From assembly GCF_006715165.1 (NCBI RefSeq), contig NZ_VFMS01000001.1:3534001-3598000 (forward strand): a stretch of 64,000 bases of DNA. Reading direction: 5' to 3'. A program made the position numbers and the translations under genes. Positions 19,411 through 28,908 of the stretch are shown here, piece after piece (position 1 is the first letter of the stretch; each line of letters opens with the position of its first letter). This DNA is from Arthrobacter sp. SLBN-122 (GTDB lineage Bacteria > Actinomycetota > Actinomycetes > Actinomycetales > Micrococcaceae). The notes beneath the pieces are model-generated. The model saw nothing but the letters and a program-made list of their open reading frames with translations, did not search any database and was not told the origin of the DNA.

Positions 19411-20181
19411 ATGACCGAACAACACCCCGTTTCCAAGCTGGTGGCCGTCCTTGGCGCCAACGGACGCATGGGCGCCGAGGCCGTCAAGGCCATTGATGCT
19501 GCGCCCGACATGAAGCTCGTCGCAGCCCTGGGACGCGGTGACTCACTGGAGCAGCTGACCGCCTCCGGTGCCCAGTACCTGGTGGACCTGACAGTCCCCG
19601 AAAGCACCGAAGCGAACGTCCGCTTCGCCGTCGAGCATGGAATCCACGCGGTGGTGGGCACCACCGGCTGGGACGCCGGCCGCCTGTCCGCGCTGGAATC
19701 CCTCCTGGCCGGACATCCGGAAACAGGCGTACTCATTGCGCCGAACTTTGCCCTGGGCTCGGTGCTGGCCTCCGCCTTCGCCGCGAAGGCGTCCAAGTAT
19801 TTCGAATCCGTGGAAATCATCGAACTCCACCATCCGGACAAGGTGGATGCCCCCTCCGGCACCGCCGTCCGCACCGCAGAACTCATTGCCGCTGAACGCA
19901 AGGCTGCGCAGGTGCCGCCCAGCCCCGATGCCACCACCACCGAACGTGCCGGCGCGCGCGGCTGCGAGGTGGACGGCGTCCGCGTCCACAGTGTCCGGCT
20001 CCGCGGCCTGGTGGCCCACCAGGAAGTCCTGCTGGGTGGTCCCGGCGAGCAGCTGACCCTCCGCCATGACTCCTTCGACCGCGCATCGTTCATGCCGGGC
20101 GTGCTCCTGGGCGTGCGCAACGTCGCCGCACACCCCGGCCTGACCGTAGGCCTGGACGGTTACCTTGACCTGGGGCTCTAG
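19411..20181 (+). CDS. dapB: 4-hydroxy-tetrahydrodipicolinate reductase DapB
   Basis: This is an NAD(P)H-dependent enzyme of the lysine/diaminopimelate pathway. The 256-residue product shows the nucleotide-binding AVLGANGRMGAEAV at the N-terminus, VVGTTGWDAGRL, and the catalytic signature ELHHPDKVDAPSGTAVRTAE. The frame is open upstream, but ATG 19411 gives the family N-terminus. dapA lies 2.3 kb downstream and dapF at 35 kb. Confidence 0.96.
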   Translation: MTEQHPVSKLVAVLGANGRMGAEAVKAIDAAPDMKLVAALGRGDSLEQLTASGAQYLVDLTVPESTEANVRFAVEHGIHAVVGTTGWDAGRLSALESLLAGHPETGVLIAPNFALGSVLASAFAAKASKYFESVEIIELHHPDKVDAPSGTAVRTAELIAAERKAAQVPPSPDATTTERAGARGCEVDGVRVHSVRLRGLVAHQEVLLGGPGEQLTLRHDSFDRASFMPGVLLGVRNVAAHPGLTVGLDGYLDLGL

Positions 20182-20184
20182 GCC

Positions 20185-20658
20185 GTGAACGCTTTCGCCG
20201 CAGGCTTCCGCAAGAACCGCACCAAGATCTGGGTGGGAGCGGTGACCCTGCTGCTGGTCTTCTACCTGGTGGTCTCCTTCCAGCGCTCCCTCCTGCTCCT
20301 GGCGGACAGCAACCTGACGGCCAAGGCCATCGGCGCCGCCTACCTGGTGCTGCCTATCGTCGGCGCGTGGGCCCTGATCCGCGAGCTGATGTTCGGCGCC
20401 CGCACGGAGCAGATGGCCAAGGTCCTGGAAGCCGAGGGCGGGCTGCCCGTGGATGATCTTCCCCGCACACCCGGCGGCAGGATCGTCCGCGCCGCTGCCG
20501 ACGCTGAGTTCGAAAAGTACAGGGTGGAAGCCGAGGCTGCTCCTGACGACTGGCGCTCCTGGTTCCGGCTGAGCTGTGCCTATGACGCGGCAGGGGACCG
20601 CAAGCGCGCACGTTCCTCCATGCGAGACGCCGTGAAGCTCTTTACCGCGGCGTCCTAG
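20185..20658 (+). CDS. hypothetical membrane protein with TPR-like tail
   Basis: This 157-residue protein starts with GTG three bases after dapB, so it is probably co-transcribed. It has two transmembrane helices (about residues 15-35 and 48-66) and a C-terminal helical segment DDWRSWFRLSCAYDAAGDRKRARSSMRDAVKLF that looks like one TPR-type helix pair. The function is unknown. Confidence 0.8.
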   Translation: MNAFAAGFRKNRTKIWVGAVTLLLVFYLVVSFQRSLLLLADSNLTAKAIGAAYLVLPIVGAWALIRELMFGARTEQMAKVLEAEGGLPVDDLPRTPGGRIVRAAADAEFEKYRVEAEAAPDDWRSWFRLSCAYDAAGDRKRARSSMRDAVKLFTAAS

Positions 20659-20721
20659 TTGTCCTGACCCCGCGTTGCTGCCGCGGCGGACGGTCGGCCG
20701 CCGGCAGCCGGTGCGGCAGGT

Positions 20722-21957
20722 TCAGGCCAGGGCCTTGAAGCCGCCACGCCCTACCAGGCTTGCGCCGTGGCCCACCCATTCCAGCGGGCCCCGCCACCTC
20801 AGGCGCGCGAAAACGATGCCCACACCGATGGCAATGGCAGCGTGGGCAAAGTACATCCCGTCCTCGGTCCAGCCTGCCGGCAGGGGCTTGAGGTAGAAGC
20901 CGGAGACCACCCAGACATGGACGGTGTACAGGGTCAGCGTCATGGCACCGGGCCCCCGCAGCGGCAGCAGCAGGTCCAGGTCCACCCATTCGGCAAGGCG
21001 CTCCAGGAGCAGGCACGCACCGATGACGGCCGCCGCCACGGCCGAGGTATGCAGCAGGTCAAGCGGGGTGCCGGAATGCGGCGCGGCCGATGCCAGCCAC
21101 CACCACGATCCCTCCTGGGGGAGTCCGGCAAGGTTCACCTGCAGTATGCTGCCCAGCGGGTATCCCGGTGAGTTGAGGACCTTCTCCAGCGCTTCCCGGC
21201 CGCCCCAATCCTCCATCGCCGTCACTCCCAGGGTCTTGGACACCACAGCCACCACTGTTCCGCTCACCAGCAGCAGCACGGGCACCACTGCCTTGGCCAG
21301 GGCCAGGCGGCCGATGGCGAGCCCCACCAGCAGGTAGGCCAGCCACTGCAGGACGGGGTAGTAGCCGGTGAGGAACAGGTCGGCGAGCAGCCCGGACGGT
21401 GTTCCGAGGTCCTCCCAGCGGGGGTTGTGGCCCAGCCTCAGGGGCGGCTCCGGGGCAAGGAGCCAGGGCCGCAGCAGGTAGGCCAGCACCGGTGACACCA
21501 GGATCCACCCGGCAGCCCACGCGCACAGGCGCTTCACGCCCAGTCCCAGGAAGGGAAGGACGCACAGGAACAGCACGGCGTAGTGGACCAGGATGATGGC
21601 CACATTCACTTCCAGGCCCCCCAAGGTCAGCCCGACGGCGGCAATCACCAGGGAGCGCAGTGCCACGCCGCGGCGGGCCGCCGAGAGTTCGGGGCCCTGC
21701 AACGGCTTGTCCTTCCCCGTGGACAGGGCAAGTCCCACGCCCGCCAGCACGGCGAACAGGGCGGCGGCGCGTCCGGAAAACGTGAGGCCGATCCAGGTGG
21801 GCGTGAGATCCGCATTCGATTCGAATGTCGGCAGCAGGTGGGTGGCCATCATCCCCAACAACGCCAGGCCGCGGGCCGCATCGACGCCCCGGAGGCGGCC
21901 CGGTTGGTGACGGCTTGCGGTCTTCCGGGGCCGGGTGGCCGGGGTGCGGGACGTCAT
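20722..21957 (-). CDS. multi-pass membrane protein, heparan-alpha-glucosaminide N-acetyltransferase-like
   Basis: The 411-residue product begins with a basic cytoplasmic segment and then GVDAARGLALLGMMATHLLPTF, the start pattern of DUF1624/DUF418-type membrane acyltransferases. About ten hydrophobic segments follow, with conserved-looking WLAYLLVGLAIGRLAL and TLTLYTVHVWVVSGFYL. Substrate is not known; such proteins usually modify envelope components. A LexA box lies 72-87 bases upstream of its start and closer to the divergent short gene. Confidence 0.8.
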   Translation of the reverse strand: MTSRTPATRPRKTASRHQPGRLRGVDAARGLALLGMMATHLLPTFESNADLTPTWIGLTFSGRAAALFAVLAGVGLALSTGKDKPLQGPELSAARRGVALRSLVIAAVGLTLGGLEVNVAIILVHYAVLFLCVLPFLGLGVKRLCAWAAGWILVSPVLAYLLRPWLLAPEPPLRLGHNPRWEDLGTPSGLLADLFLTGYYPVLQWLAYLLVGLAIGRLALAKAVVPVLLLVSGTVVAVVSKTLGVTAMEDWGGREALEKVLNSPGYPLGSILQVNLAGLPQEGSWWWLASAAPHSGTPLDLLHTSAVAAAVIGACLLLERLAEWVDLDLLLPLRGPGAMTLTLYTVHVWVVSGFYLKPLPAGWTEDGMYFAHAAIAIGVGIVFARLRWRGPLEWVGHGASLVGRGGFKALA

Positions 21958-22028
21958 GACCAGATCGTCTCACATGCGCCCGGAGCATTGCTGTCACAGC
22001 GAGGGCGCACTCCAGCGCACCCTTGTAT

Positions 22029-22044
22029 TCGAATATATGTTCGA
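22029..22044 (+). promoter_or_regulatory. LexA (SOS) box
   Basis: TCGAATATATGTTCGA matches the actinobacterial SOS box TCGAAC-N4-GTTCGA at 11 of 12 fixed positions, and its flanks extend the palindrome (ATTCGAA...TTCGAAT). It lies just before ATG 22058 and between that gene and the divergent acyltransferase-like gene. Confidence 0.75.
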
Positions 22045-22057
22045 ATACCATGGGTCC

Positions 22058-22447
22058 ATGGAGATGCCACCATCAGAAGCCGTTGCCCCACAGGGATTCA
22101 CCCTTCCACCGGTGTCCGCCGACGGGAACGCCGGAGGCGGGCTGTTGAAAGCCATGAGCCCGGGCGTGGTGGACTACCTGTTCCGCCAGCTTGTCTCCGG
22201 GCGCCCTGCCGAGGACGTCCAGTGGGAACGGGAAGGCGTCAGTCTGGCCGCCCAGCCGGAAGGGGCGGAGCTTGCGCGCCGGCTGGCGGAAACGGACATT
22301 GACGCCCTGACGCCCACCGAGCTGTTCCACTACGTACGGGCGGCGCAGCGGCTCGCCTCCTGGGCGGAGGACCTCCGGCAGGCCGCCGTCGGCCGCTATT
22401 GCCATGCCGCAACGGACGCGCGGCAGTCCGGCCGGAACCGTATTTGA
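22058..22447 (+). CDS. short DUF222-like protein under a LexA box
   Basis: This 129-residue product contains TPTELFHYVRAAQRLASWAE followed by DLRQAAVGRYC, a segment typical of the N-terminal part of DUF222/13E12-family proteins. It then ends in a basic tail without the HNH domain. ATG 22058 is chosen; ATG 22037, inside the SOS box, is also in frame. It may be a truncated family member or a short DNA-damage-inducible protein. In Mycobacterium tuberculosis several 13E12 genes have SOS boxes, which fits this arrangement. Confidence 0.65.
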   Translation: MEMPPSEAVAPQGFTLPPVSADGNAGGGLLKAMSPGVVDYLFRQLVSGRPAEDVQWEREGVSLAAQPEGAELARRLAETDIDALTPTELFHYVRAAQRLASWAEDLRQAAVGRYCHAATDARQSGRNRI

Positions 22448-22492
22448 CGCTTGTCACGCCCGTGGCATTGTCCTAACCAGCCAGGGACAAGG

Positions 22493-22498
22493 TAACGT
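22493..22498 (+). promoter_or_regulatory. -10 element of dapA (leaderless type)
   Basis: TAACGT ends seven bases before ATG 22506; TTGTCC at 22468-22473 is a possible -35 with a long (19-base) spacer. Confidence 0.45.
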
Positions 22499-22505
22499 TT
22501 TTTCC

Positions 22506-23414
22506 ATGGCTGACTCTTCCGCGCACATCCCTGCCCTCGGTACCCTCCTGACCGCCATGGTCACGCCGTTCACCAAGGACGGCGCAGTGGATTACGACCA
22601 GGCGGCAGCGCTGGCCAGCAAGCTGGTCGACGACGGCTGTGACGGCCTGGTGGTCACCGGCACCACCGGGGAAACCTCCACGCTGACGGACGACGAGAAC
22701 CTCGGCATGTTCCGCGCCGTGAAGGACGCAGTGGGCGGCCGTGCGGCCATCATTGCCGGTACCGGTACCAACGACACCGCGCACTCAGTCCACCTTTCCC
22801 AGCAGGCTGCCGCCCTCGGCGTCGACGGCCTCCTCCTGGTGACCCCTTACTACAACAAGCCCAGCCAAGCCGGTGTCCGCGCCCACTTCGAGACCATCGC
22901 CTCTGCCGTGGACGTACCTGTCATGCTGTACGACATCCCCGGCCGGTCCTCCATCGCGATCGAACCCGACACCATGATCCGGCTGGCGCAGCACCCCAAC
23001 ATCGTGGCCGTCAAAGACGCCAAGGCCGACTTCATGGCAGCCACCCGTGTCATGGCGGAAACGGACCTCCTGTTCTACTCGGGCGACGACGGGCTGACCC
23101 TGCCCTGGATGGCGCTGGGCGCCGTCGGCCTGGTGGGTGTTACCACCCACGTGGCCACCCGCCGCTTCCGCGAACTCATCGACGCCGTCAACGCCAATGA
23201 CCTGGGTACCGCGCGCAAGATCAACTTCGAGCTGCAGCCGGTGGTCCGCGCCACCATGACCCGGGTCCAGGGTGCCGTGGCGGCCAAACAGATTCTTAAA
23301 TGGCAGGGAGTCCTGCCCAACTCGATTGTCCGTTTGCCCCTCGTGGAGCCGGACGAAACCGAGATCGAAACCATCCGCGGGGATTTGGCGGAAGCGGGGC
23401 TGGTCTTCTCCTGA
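22506..23414 (+). CDS. dapA: 4-hydroxy-tetrahydrodipicolinate synthase DapA
   Basis: It condenses pyruvate with aspartate semialdehyde in lysine/DAP synthesis. The 302-residue TIM-barrel protein has the TGTTGETSTL motif, the catalytic Tyr segment VMLYDIPGRSS and the Schiff-base Lys in NIVAVKDAKADF. ATG 22506 gives the family N-terminus; the frame is open 102 bases upstream without similarity. RNase J follows 40 bases downstream, a conserved actinobacterial order. Confidence 0.96.
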   Translation: MADSSAHIPALGTLLTAMVTPFTKDGAVDYDQAAALASKLVDDGCDGLVVTGTTGETSTLTDDENLGMFRAVKDAVGGRAAIIAGTGTNDTAHSVHLSQQAAALGVDGLLLVTPYYNKPSQAGVRAHFETIASAVDVPVMLYDIPGRSSIAIEPDTMIRLAQHPNIVAVKDAKADFMAATRVMAETDLLFYSGDDGLTLPWMALGAVGLVGVTTHVATRRFRELIDAVNANDLGTARKINFELQPVVRATMTRVQGAVAAKQILKWQGVLPNSIVRLPLVEPDETEIETIRGDLAEAGLVFS

Positions 23415-23454
23415 GGCTAAGACCGGCACCCTTCCGCCTGGAAAGTAGTGCACT

Positions 23455-25146
23455 ATGACCCAATCTGCCCTTACCGGCCTTGTCACCCCTCCGCGCCTGC
23501 CCCAGGGCACGCTCCGGATCGTTCCGCTTGGCGGGCTGGGTGAGATCGGCCGGAACATGGCCGTGTTCGAAATCGACGGCAAGCTGCTGATCGTGGACTG
23601 CGGCGTCCTCTTCCCAGAGGAAACCCAGCCCGGTGTTGACCTGATCCTGCCCGACTTCTCGTACATCGAGGACCGGCTGGACGACGTCGTGGCCGTCATC
23701 CTCACGCACGGCCACGAGGACCACATCGGCGCCGTGCCGTATCTGCTGCGCCTGCGCAACGACATCCCCCTGGTGGGATCCCAGCTGACCCTCGCCCTGA
23801 TCGAGGCGAAGCTGCAGGAGCACCGCATCCGGCCCTACACGCTTACCGTGGAAGAGGGCCAGGTGGAGAAGTTCGGGCCCTTCGAATGCGAGTTCGTGGC
23901 CGTGAACCACTCCATCCCGGACGCCCTGGCCGTGTTCATCCGCACCGCGGGCGGCACGGTCCTGCACACCGGCGACTTCAAGATGGACCAGTTGCCGCTG
24001 GACGGACGCATCACCGACCTCCGGCACTTCGCCAAGCTGGGCGAAGAAGGCGTGGACCTCTTCATGTCCGACTCCACCAACGCCGACGTCCCCGGTTTCA
24101 CCACCGCGGAGAAGGAAATCGGCCCCACGCTGGAGCGGTTGTTCGGCCAGGCCACCAAACGCATCATCGTGGCCTCCTTCTCCTCCCACGTCCACCGCGT
24201 GCAGCAGGTCCTGGACGCCGCGGCCAAGCACAACCGCAAGGTGGCCTTCGTGGGCCGCTCCATGGTCCGCAACATGGCCATTGCCGAGAAGCTGGGATAC
24301 CTGGACGTCCCCGCCGGGCTGATCGTGGACATCAAGAACATCGACAACCTCCCGGACAACCGCGTGGTACTCATGTCCACCGGATCGCAGGGCGAGCCCA
24401 TGGCCGCCCTGTCCCGGATGGCCAATGGCGACCACCGGGTGGTGGTGGGCGACGGCGACACCGTCATCCTGGCCTCCAGCCTCATCCCGGGCAACGAAAA
24501 CGCCGTGTTCCGGATCATCAACGGCCTCCTGAAGCTTGGCGCCGACGTGATCCACAAGGGCAACGCCAAGGTCCACGTCTCCGGCCACGCCGCCGCCGGA
24601 GAACTGCTGTACTGCTACAACATCCTTGAGCCGCTCAATGCCATGCCGGTGCACGGCGAAACCCGGCACCTGATTGCCAACGGCAAGATCGCCATTGAGT
24701 CCGGCGTCCCGGATGCCAGCGTCATCCTTGCGGACAACGGCACCGTCATTGACCTTCGCGACCACCAGGCAGACATTGTTGGCCAGGTGGAGGTTGGCTT
24801 CGTCTACGTGGACGGCTCCAGCGTCGGTGAGATCACCGACGCCGACCTCAAGGACCGCCGCATCCTGGGAGATGAGGGCTTCATCTCCATCATCACGGTC
24901 GTCCACCGCGCCACCGGCAAGGTGGTGTCCGGCCCGGAGATCCACGCCCGCGGCGTTGCCGAGGACGATTCGGTGTTCGATGACATCATCCCCAAGATCA
25001 ACGCTGCACTGGAGGAAGCGGTCCAGAACCACGCCGACCACACCAGCCACCAGCTCCAGCAGGTAGTGCGCCGCGTCGTGGGCACCTGGGTCAACCGCAA
25101 GCTGCGCCGCAAGCCCATGATCATTCCCGTGGTGCTCGAGGCCTGA
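23455..25146 (+). CDS. rnj: ribonuclease J
   Basis: This metallo-beta-lactamase/beta-CASP ribonuclease has endo- and 5'-3' exonuclease activity in mRNA decay and rRNA maturation. The 563-residue product has the zinc motif HGHEDH near residue 84, GDFKMD, SDSTNADVPGFT, the beta-CASP segment VLMSTGSQGEPMAALSRM and a final zinc His region HVSGHAAAGEL. The length is typical. A strong hairpin ends the gene. Confidence 0.97.
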   Translation: MTQSALTGLVTPPRLPQGTLRIVPLGGLGEIGRNMAVFEIDGKLLIVDCGVLFPEETQPGVDLILPDFSYIEDRLDDVVAVILTHGHEDHIGAVPYLLRLRNDIPLVGSQLTLALIEAKLQEHRIRPYTLTVEEGQVEKFGPFECEFVAVNHSIPDALAVFIRTAGGTVLHTGDFKMDQLPLDGRITDLRHFAKLGEEGVDLFMSDSTNADVPGFTTAEKEIGPTLERLFGQATKRIIVASFSSHVHRVQQVLDAAAKHNRKVAFVGRSMVRNMAIAEKLGYLDVPAGLIVDIKNIDNLPDNRVVLMSTGSQGEPMAALSRMANGDHRVVVGDGDTVILASSLIPGNENAVFRIINGLLKLGADVIHKGNAKVHVSGHAAAGELLYCYNILEPLNAMPVHGETRHLIANGKIAIESGVPDASVILADNGTVIDLRDHQADIVGQVEVGFVYVDGSSVGEITDADLKDRRILGDEGFISIITVVHRATGKVVSGPEIHARGVAEDDSVFDDIIPKINAALEEAVQNHADHTSHQLQQVVRRVVGTWVNRKLRRKPMIIPVVLEA

Positions 25147-25175
25147 TACCAGGCGGCACCGCGTCAGAGGATCCC

Positions 25176-25212
25176 CGGAAGGGCCCGGTTCTTCATAAAC
25201 CGGGCCCTTCCG
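25176..25212 (+). terminator. hairpin terminator after rnj
   Basis: CGGAAGGGCCCGGTT (25176-25190) and AACCGGGCCCTTCCG (25198-25212) form a perfect 15-bp stem with a 7-nt loop. No T-tract follows. Confidence 0.8.
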
Positions 25213-25315
25213 CGCATCAGGATGGTCCTTCGGAGCGTCCGTCCGGGGTCCCTCCCCGCCGTGCGGCGGGTAGGCCGGCGGCCCCGATATCCCCGGAATC
25301 ACAGCCTGCTTCCGG

Positions 25316-25321
25316 TACCGT
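25316..25321 (+). promoter_or_regulatory. -10 element of ftsK (leaderless type)
   Basis: TACCGT ends six bases before ATG 25328; no Shine-Dalgarno sequence is present. Confidence 0.4.
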
Positions 25322-25327
25322 GGCAGT

Positions 25328-28228
25328 ATGGCCACACGTACTACTTCCGCGCCCAAAGGTACCGGCAGGGGGAGCTCCGCCAGCAAAGCCGGCAGCTCCA
25401 CAGGCCGCGGAACCGGCTCCACCGCCAGCAAGACGGGGCGCGGCGGCTCAACCAGCACCGCACGCACCCGCCAGCTTCCCGCCGTCGAACACCACGAGCC
25501 CTGGCTGTTGCGCGTCGTCGGCGGAGCGTGGCTGGGAGTGGGCCACCTGGTGGGCGGGGGAGTGCGCCGCATCGGCCACGACGTCAGCGACATCCCCGCG
25601 GAGGAACGCCGCGACGGTGCTGCCCTGTTCAACCTGGCGCTGGGCGTCTTCATCGCCACCTTCGCCTGGTGGGGCCTGACGGGCTGGTTCCCTGACGCCG
25701 TCTACGCCGTGGTCAACGGCACCTTCGGCTGGATCTCCCTCCTGCTCCCGCTCATGCTTTTCGTGTGCGCCTTCCGGCTGTTCCGCCAGCCCTCAGACGG
25801 CCGGGGCAACAACCGGGTGGGCATCGGCTTCCTGATCATGACGTTCGCCGGGTGCGGGCTGGCGCACATCCTTGGCGGCCAGCCCACGGTTGCCGACGGC
25901 TTCGACGGCCTCCGCAAAGCCGGCGGCATGCTCGGCTTCCTGGCTGCTACGCCGCTGGCCGCCATCCACCCCGCCGTGCCCGTGGTCCTCTACGCCCTGC
26001 TGGCCTTTGTGTCATTGCTGATCATCACCGCCACCCCGTTCACGGCCATCCCGCGCCGGATCCGCGGAGCCTACGAACACCTCATGGGCATCGACCTGAT
26101 GGACCAGGAACATCCCGGGGACGCCCACGACCGCAGCTACCTGGAACGGTCGGCGCCCGCCGCGCCCAAGAAGAAGAAGCGCAAGCTGTTCGGCAAGGGC
26201 CAGGAGTCCGACGCCGGCCTTGAGGGCTACGTGGGCGATGAGGCCTTCGAGCACGCCGTCATTGACGACGACGAGCGCGAACCCGCCCGGCCGGCGCCCG
26301 GGGTGCGGCGCCCCACCCAGGCGGAGATCGCCGTCGAAAAGATAAAGGCGGCACAGGGGCTGGGTACCGCCGCCCAGGCGCCCCCGGCGGAAAACGCCAC
26401 CGAGGCTATCCCGCTGGTCATCCCCGGTGCCGCGGCTTCGGGCAAGGCAGGCGCCGCGCCCGCTGCGCCCACCGTGCCGTCGAATCCCGTGGCCCCCGCC
26501 CCGCCGCCCGTTCCCATTCCGCAGCGCACCGAACAACTGTCCCTGGCCGGAGACGTCACCTACACGCTCCCAGCCTCGGACTACCTCACCCCGGGCTCCA
26601 TCCCGAAGGAACGCACGGAAGCCAATGACGCCGTCGTCGCTGCCCTCACGGACACCCTGCAGCAGTTCAATGTCGATGCCACCGTCACTGGCTTCAGCCG
26701 CGGCCCTACCGTGACCCGGTACGAGATCGAACTGGCCCCGGGAACCAAAGTGGAGCGGGTCACCGCGCTGTCCAAGAACATCTCCTACGCCGTCGCGTCC
26801 AGCGATGTGCGTATCCTCAGCCCGATCCCGGGCAAGTCCGCCATCGGTATCGAAATCCCCAACACGGACCGCGAGACGGTCTCCCTGGGCGATGTCCTGC
26901 GGAGCCAGAACGCCCGGCGCACGGACCACCCGATGGTCATGGGCGTGGGCAAGGACGTTGAGGGCGGCTACGTGGTGGCCAACCTGGCCAAGATGCCCCA
27001 CTTGCTGGTGGCCGGTGCCACCGGTGCCGGTAAGTCCTCCTTCGTAAACTCGATGATCACCTCCATCCTGATGCGCGCCACGCCCGATGAGGTGCGCATG
27101 GTGATGGTGGACCCCAAGCGGGTGGAACTGACTGCCTACGAAGGCGTCCCGCACCTCATCACGCCCATCATCACCAACCCCAAAAAGGCCGCGGAAGCCC
27201 TGCAGTGGGTAGTGCGTGAAATGGATGCGCGCTATGACGACCTCGCCAACTACGGGTTCAAGCACATCGACGACTTCAACAAGGCGGTGCGGGCCGGCAA
27301 GGTCCAGCCGCCCGTGGACTCCAAGCGCGTTATCCGCCCCTACCCCTACCTGCTGGTGATCGTCGACGAGCTTGCCGACCTGATGATGGTGGCGCCGCGC
27401 GACGTCGAAGACTCGATCGTCCGCATCACCCAGCTCGCGCGTGCCGCCGGCATCCACCTGGTGCTGGCTACCCAGCGTCCGTCAGTGGACGTCGTCACCG
27501 GCCTGATCAAGGCCAACGTGCCCTCGCGCATGGCGTTCGCCACGTCCTCCGTCACCGACTCCCGCGTGGTCCTGGACCAGCCGGGCGCGGAAAAGCTGAT
27601 TGGCCAGGGTGACGCGCTCTTCCTGCCCATGGGTGCCTCCAAGGCCATGCGCGTCCAGGGCGCCTGGGTTACTGAGTCGGAAATCCATAAAGTGGTGGAG
27701 CACGTCAAGGGGCAGCTCCAGGCAAGCTACCGCGACGACGTGGCCGCCGAGGCGCCGAAGAAGCAGATCGATGACGACATCGGGGACGACCTCGAGGTGC
27801 TGCTGCAGGCTACCGAACTGGTGGTCACCACGCAGTTCGGCTCCACGTCCATGCTGCAGCGCAAGCTGCGCGTGGGCTTCGCCAAGGCCGGGCGGCTCAT
27901 GGACCTGCTCGAATCCCGCGGCGTAGTGGGCCCCTCCGAGGGCTCCAAGGCGCGCGATGTGCTGGTGAAGCCGGACGACCTCGCCACCGTCCTGGCCGCC
28001 ATGAAGGGCCAGGAAGCGCCCGCGGCCGCAGACTCCCAAACCGCAGCGCTCAGCGACAACGCCAACGCCAACATCGCCCAGGGCGGCTACGCCGAAGACC
28101 TCGTGGCCGCGGACCTGGACAAGAGGAACCAGAACGTCGAATATTACGACGGCGCAGATTCCGCTCCGGGCGGGTACGGCGATGATGACGACGGATCCGA
28201 GGACGCCTGGTCCCTCACCGGGCGCTAG
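25328..28228 (+). CDS. ftsK: DNA translocase FtsK/SpoIIIE
   Basis: This septal ATPase pumps chromosomal DNA and couples segregation to division. The 966-residue product has a basic Ser/Gly/Thr-rich start, four membrane segments (about residues 95-235, including ISLLLPLMLFVCAF and VPVVLYALLAFVSLLIITA), and a Pro/Ala-rich linker. The motor domain has Walker A GATGAGKSSF near residue 562 and Walker B LLVIVDELADLMM. The C-terminal winged gamma domain carries TTQFGSTSMLQRKLRVGFAK. The length is typical for actinobacterial FtsK. Confidence 0.96.
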   Translation: MATRTTSAPKGTGRGSSASKAGSSTGRGTGSTASKTGRGGSTSTARTRQLPAVEHHEPWLLRVVGGAWLGVGHLVGGGVRRIGHDVSDIPAEERRDGAALFNLALGVFIATFAWWGLTGWFPDAVYAVVNGTFGWISLLLPLMLFVCAFRLFRQPSDGRGNNRVGIGFLIMTFAGCGLAHILGGQPTVADGFDGLRKAGGMLGFLAATPLAAIHPAVPVVLYALLAFVSLLIITATPFTAIPRRIRGAYEHLMGIDLMDQEHPGDAHDRSYLERSAPAAPKKKKRKLFGKGQESDAGLEGYVGDEAFEHAVIDDDEREPARPAPGVRRPTQAEIAVEKIKAAQGLGTAAQAPPAENATEAIPLVIPGAAASGKAGAAPAAPTVPSNPVAPAPPPVPIPQRTEQLSLAGDVTYTLPASDYLTPGSIPKERTEANDAVVAALTDTLQQFNVDATVTGFSRGPTVTRYEIELAPGTKVERVTALSKNISYAVASSDVRILSPIPGKSAIGIEIPNTDRETVSLGDVLRSQNARRTDHPMVMGVGKDVEGGYVVANLAKMPHLLVAGATGAGKSSFVNSMITSILMRATPDEVRMVMVDPKRVELTAYEGVPHLITPIITNPKKAAEALQWVVREMDARYDDLANYGFKHIDDFNKAVRAGKVQPPVDSKRVIRPYPYLLVIVDELADLMMVAPRDVEDSIVRITQLARAAGIHLVLATQRPSVDVVTGLIKANVPSRMAFATSSVTDSRVVLDQPGAEKLIGQGDALFLPMGASKAMRVQGAWVTESEIHKVVEHVKGQLQASYRDDVAAEAPKKQIDDDIGDDLEVLLQATELVVTTQFGSTSMLQRKLRVGFAKAGRLMDLLESRGVVGPSEGSKARDVLVKPDDLATVLAAMKGQEAPAAADSQTAALSDNANANIAQGGYAEDLVAADLDKRNQNVEYYDGADSAPGGYGDDDDGSEDAWSLTGR

Positions 28229-28233
28229 GCCGG

Positions 28234-28239
28234 TAGCCT
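28234..28239 (+). promoter_or_regulatory. -10 element of pgsA (leaderless type)
   Basis: TAGCCT ends six bases before GTG 28246, next to the ftsK stop. Confidence 0.4.
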
Positions 28240-28245
28240 AGGAAC

Positions 28246-28908
28246 GTGACTAGCACCGATGCGACCGCCGCCGGCCAGGGCCGTGCCGGGGTCTGGAACC
28301 TTCCCAACATCCTGACCATGATCCGCATCGCGCTGGTCCCGTTTTTCGTCTGGTTCCTCGTGGCGGACGCGCCCGGGCTGCACAGTACCTCCGGACCGTG
28401 GCGCTGGGCAGCAGTGGCGGCGTTCGCCGTGGCCATCTACACGGACAAGCTCGACGGCGACATCGCCAGGAGCCGGAACCTTGTCACTGACTTCGGGAAG
28501 ATCGCCGACCCCATCGCGGACAAGCTCCTGACCGGTTCCGCGCTGGTGATGCTCTCCCTGCTGGGCGAGCTGCCCTGGTGGGCAACCCTGGTGATCCTGG
28601 TCCGGGAGTGGGGCATCACCGCACTGCGCTTCTTCGTGATCCGCTATGGGGTCATTCCCGCCTCCCGCGGCGGCAAGCTCAAGACCGTCGTGCAGACGGC
28701 GGCGATCTTCCTCTACCTCCTGCCGTTCGGGGCCTTTGCGCCGTGGATGTCCTGGGTGGCGTTCGCCGTCATGATGGCCGCCGTGGCCATCACGCTGTGG
28801 ACCGGCGTCGAATATGTTGTCGAAGCACTGCGCCTTCGGGCGAAGGGCAAGCGGCAGACAGGGACCGCCCCCGGGCAGGAAACAGCGACGGGGCAGGACC
28901 AGGCATGA
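28246..28908 (+). CDS. pgsA: CDP-diacylglycerol-glycerol-3-phosphate 3-phosphatidyltransferase
   Basis: It makes phosphatidylglycerol phosphate, the committed step to phosphatidylglycerol. The 220-residue membrane protein has the CDP-alcohol phosphotransferase signature in TDKLDGDIARS followed by FGKIADPIADKLL, four to six membrane helices, and a Thr/Gly/Gln-rich tail. It starts with GTG and overlaps the cinA start (ATGA). Confidence 0.95.
   Translation: MTSTDATAAGQGRAGVWNLPNILTMIRIALVPFFVWFLVADAPGLHSTSGPWRWAAVAAFAVAIYTDKLDGDIARSRNLVTDFGKIADPIADKLLTGSALVMLSLLGELPWWATLVILVREWGITALRFFVIRYGVIPASRGGKLKTVVQTAAIFLYLLPFGAFAPWMSWVAFAVMMAAVAITLWTGVEYVVEALRLRAKGKRQTGTAPGQETATGQDQA

Noticed and set aside
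23296..25659. 787-codon leftward open frame opposite rnj
   Set aside because: A shadow of RNase J and the dapA/ftsK ends; no start signal or domain.
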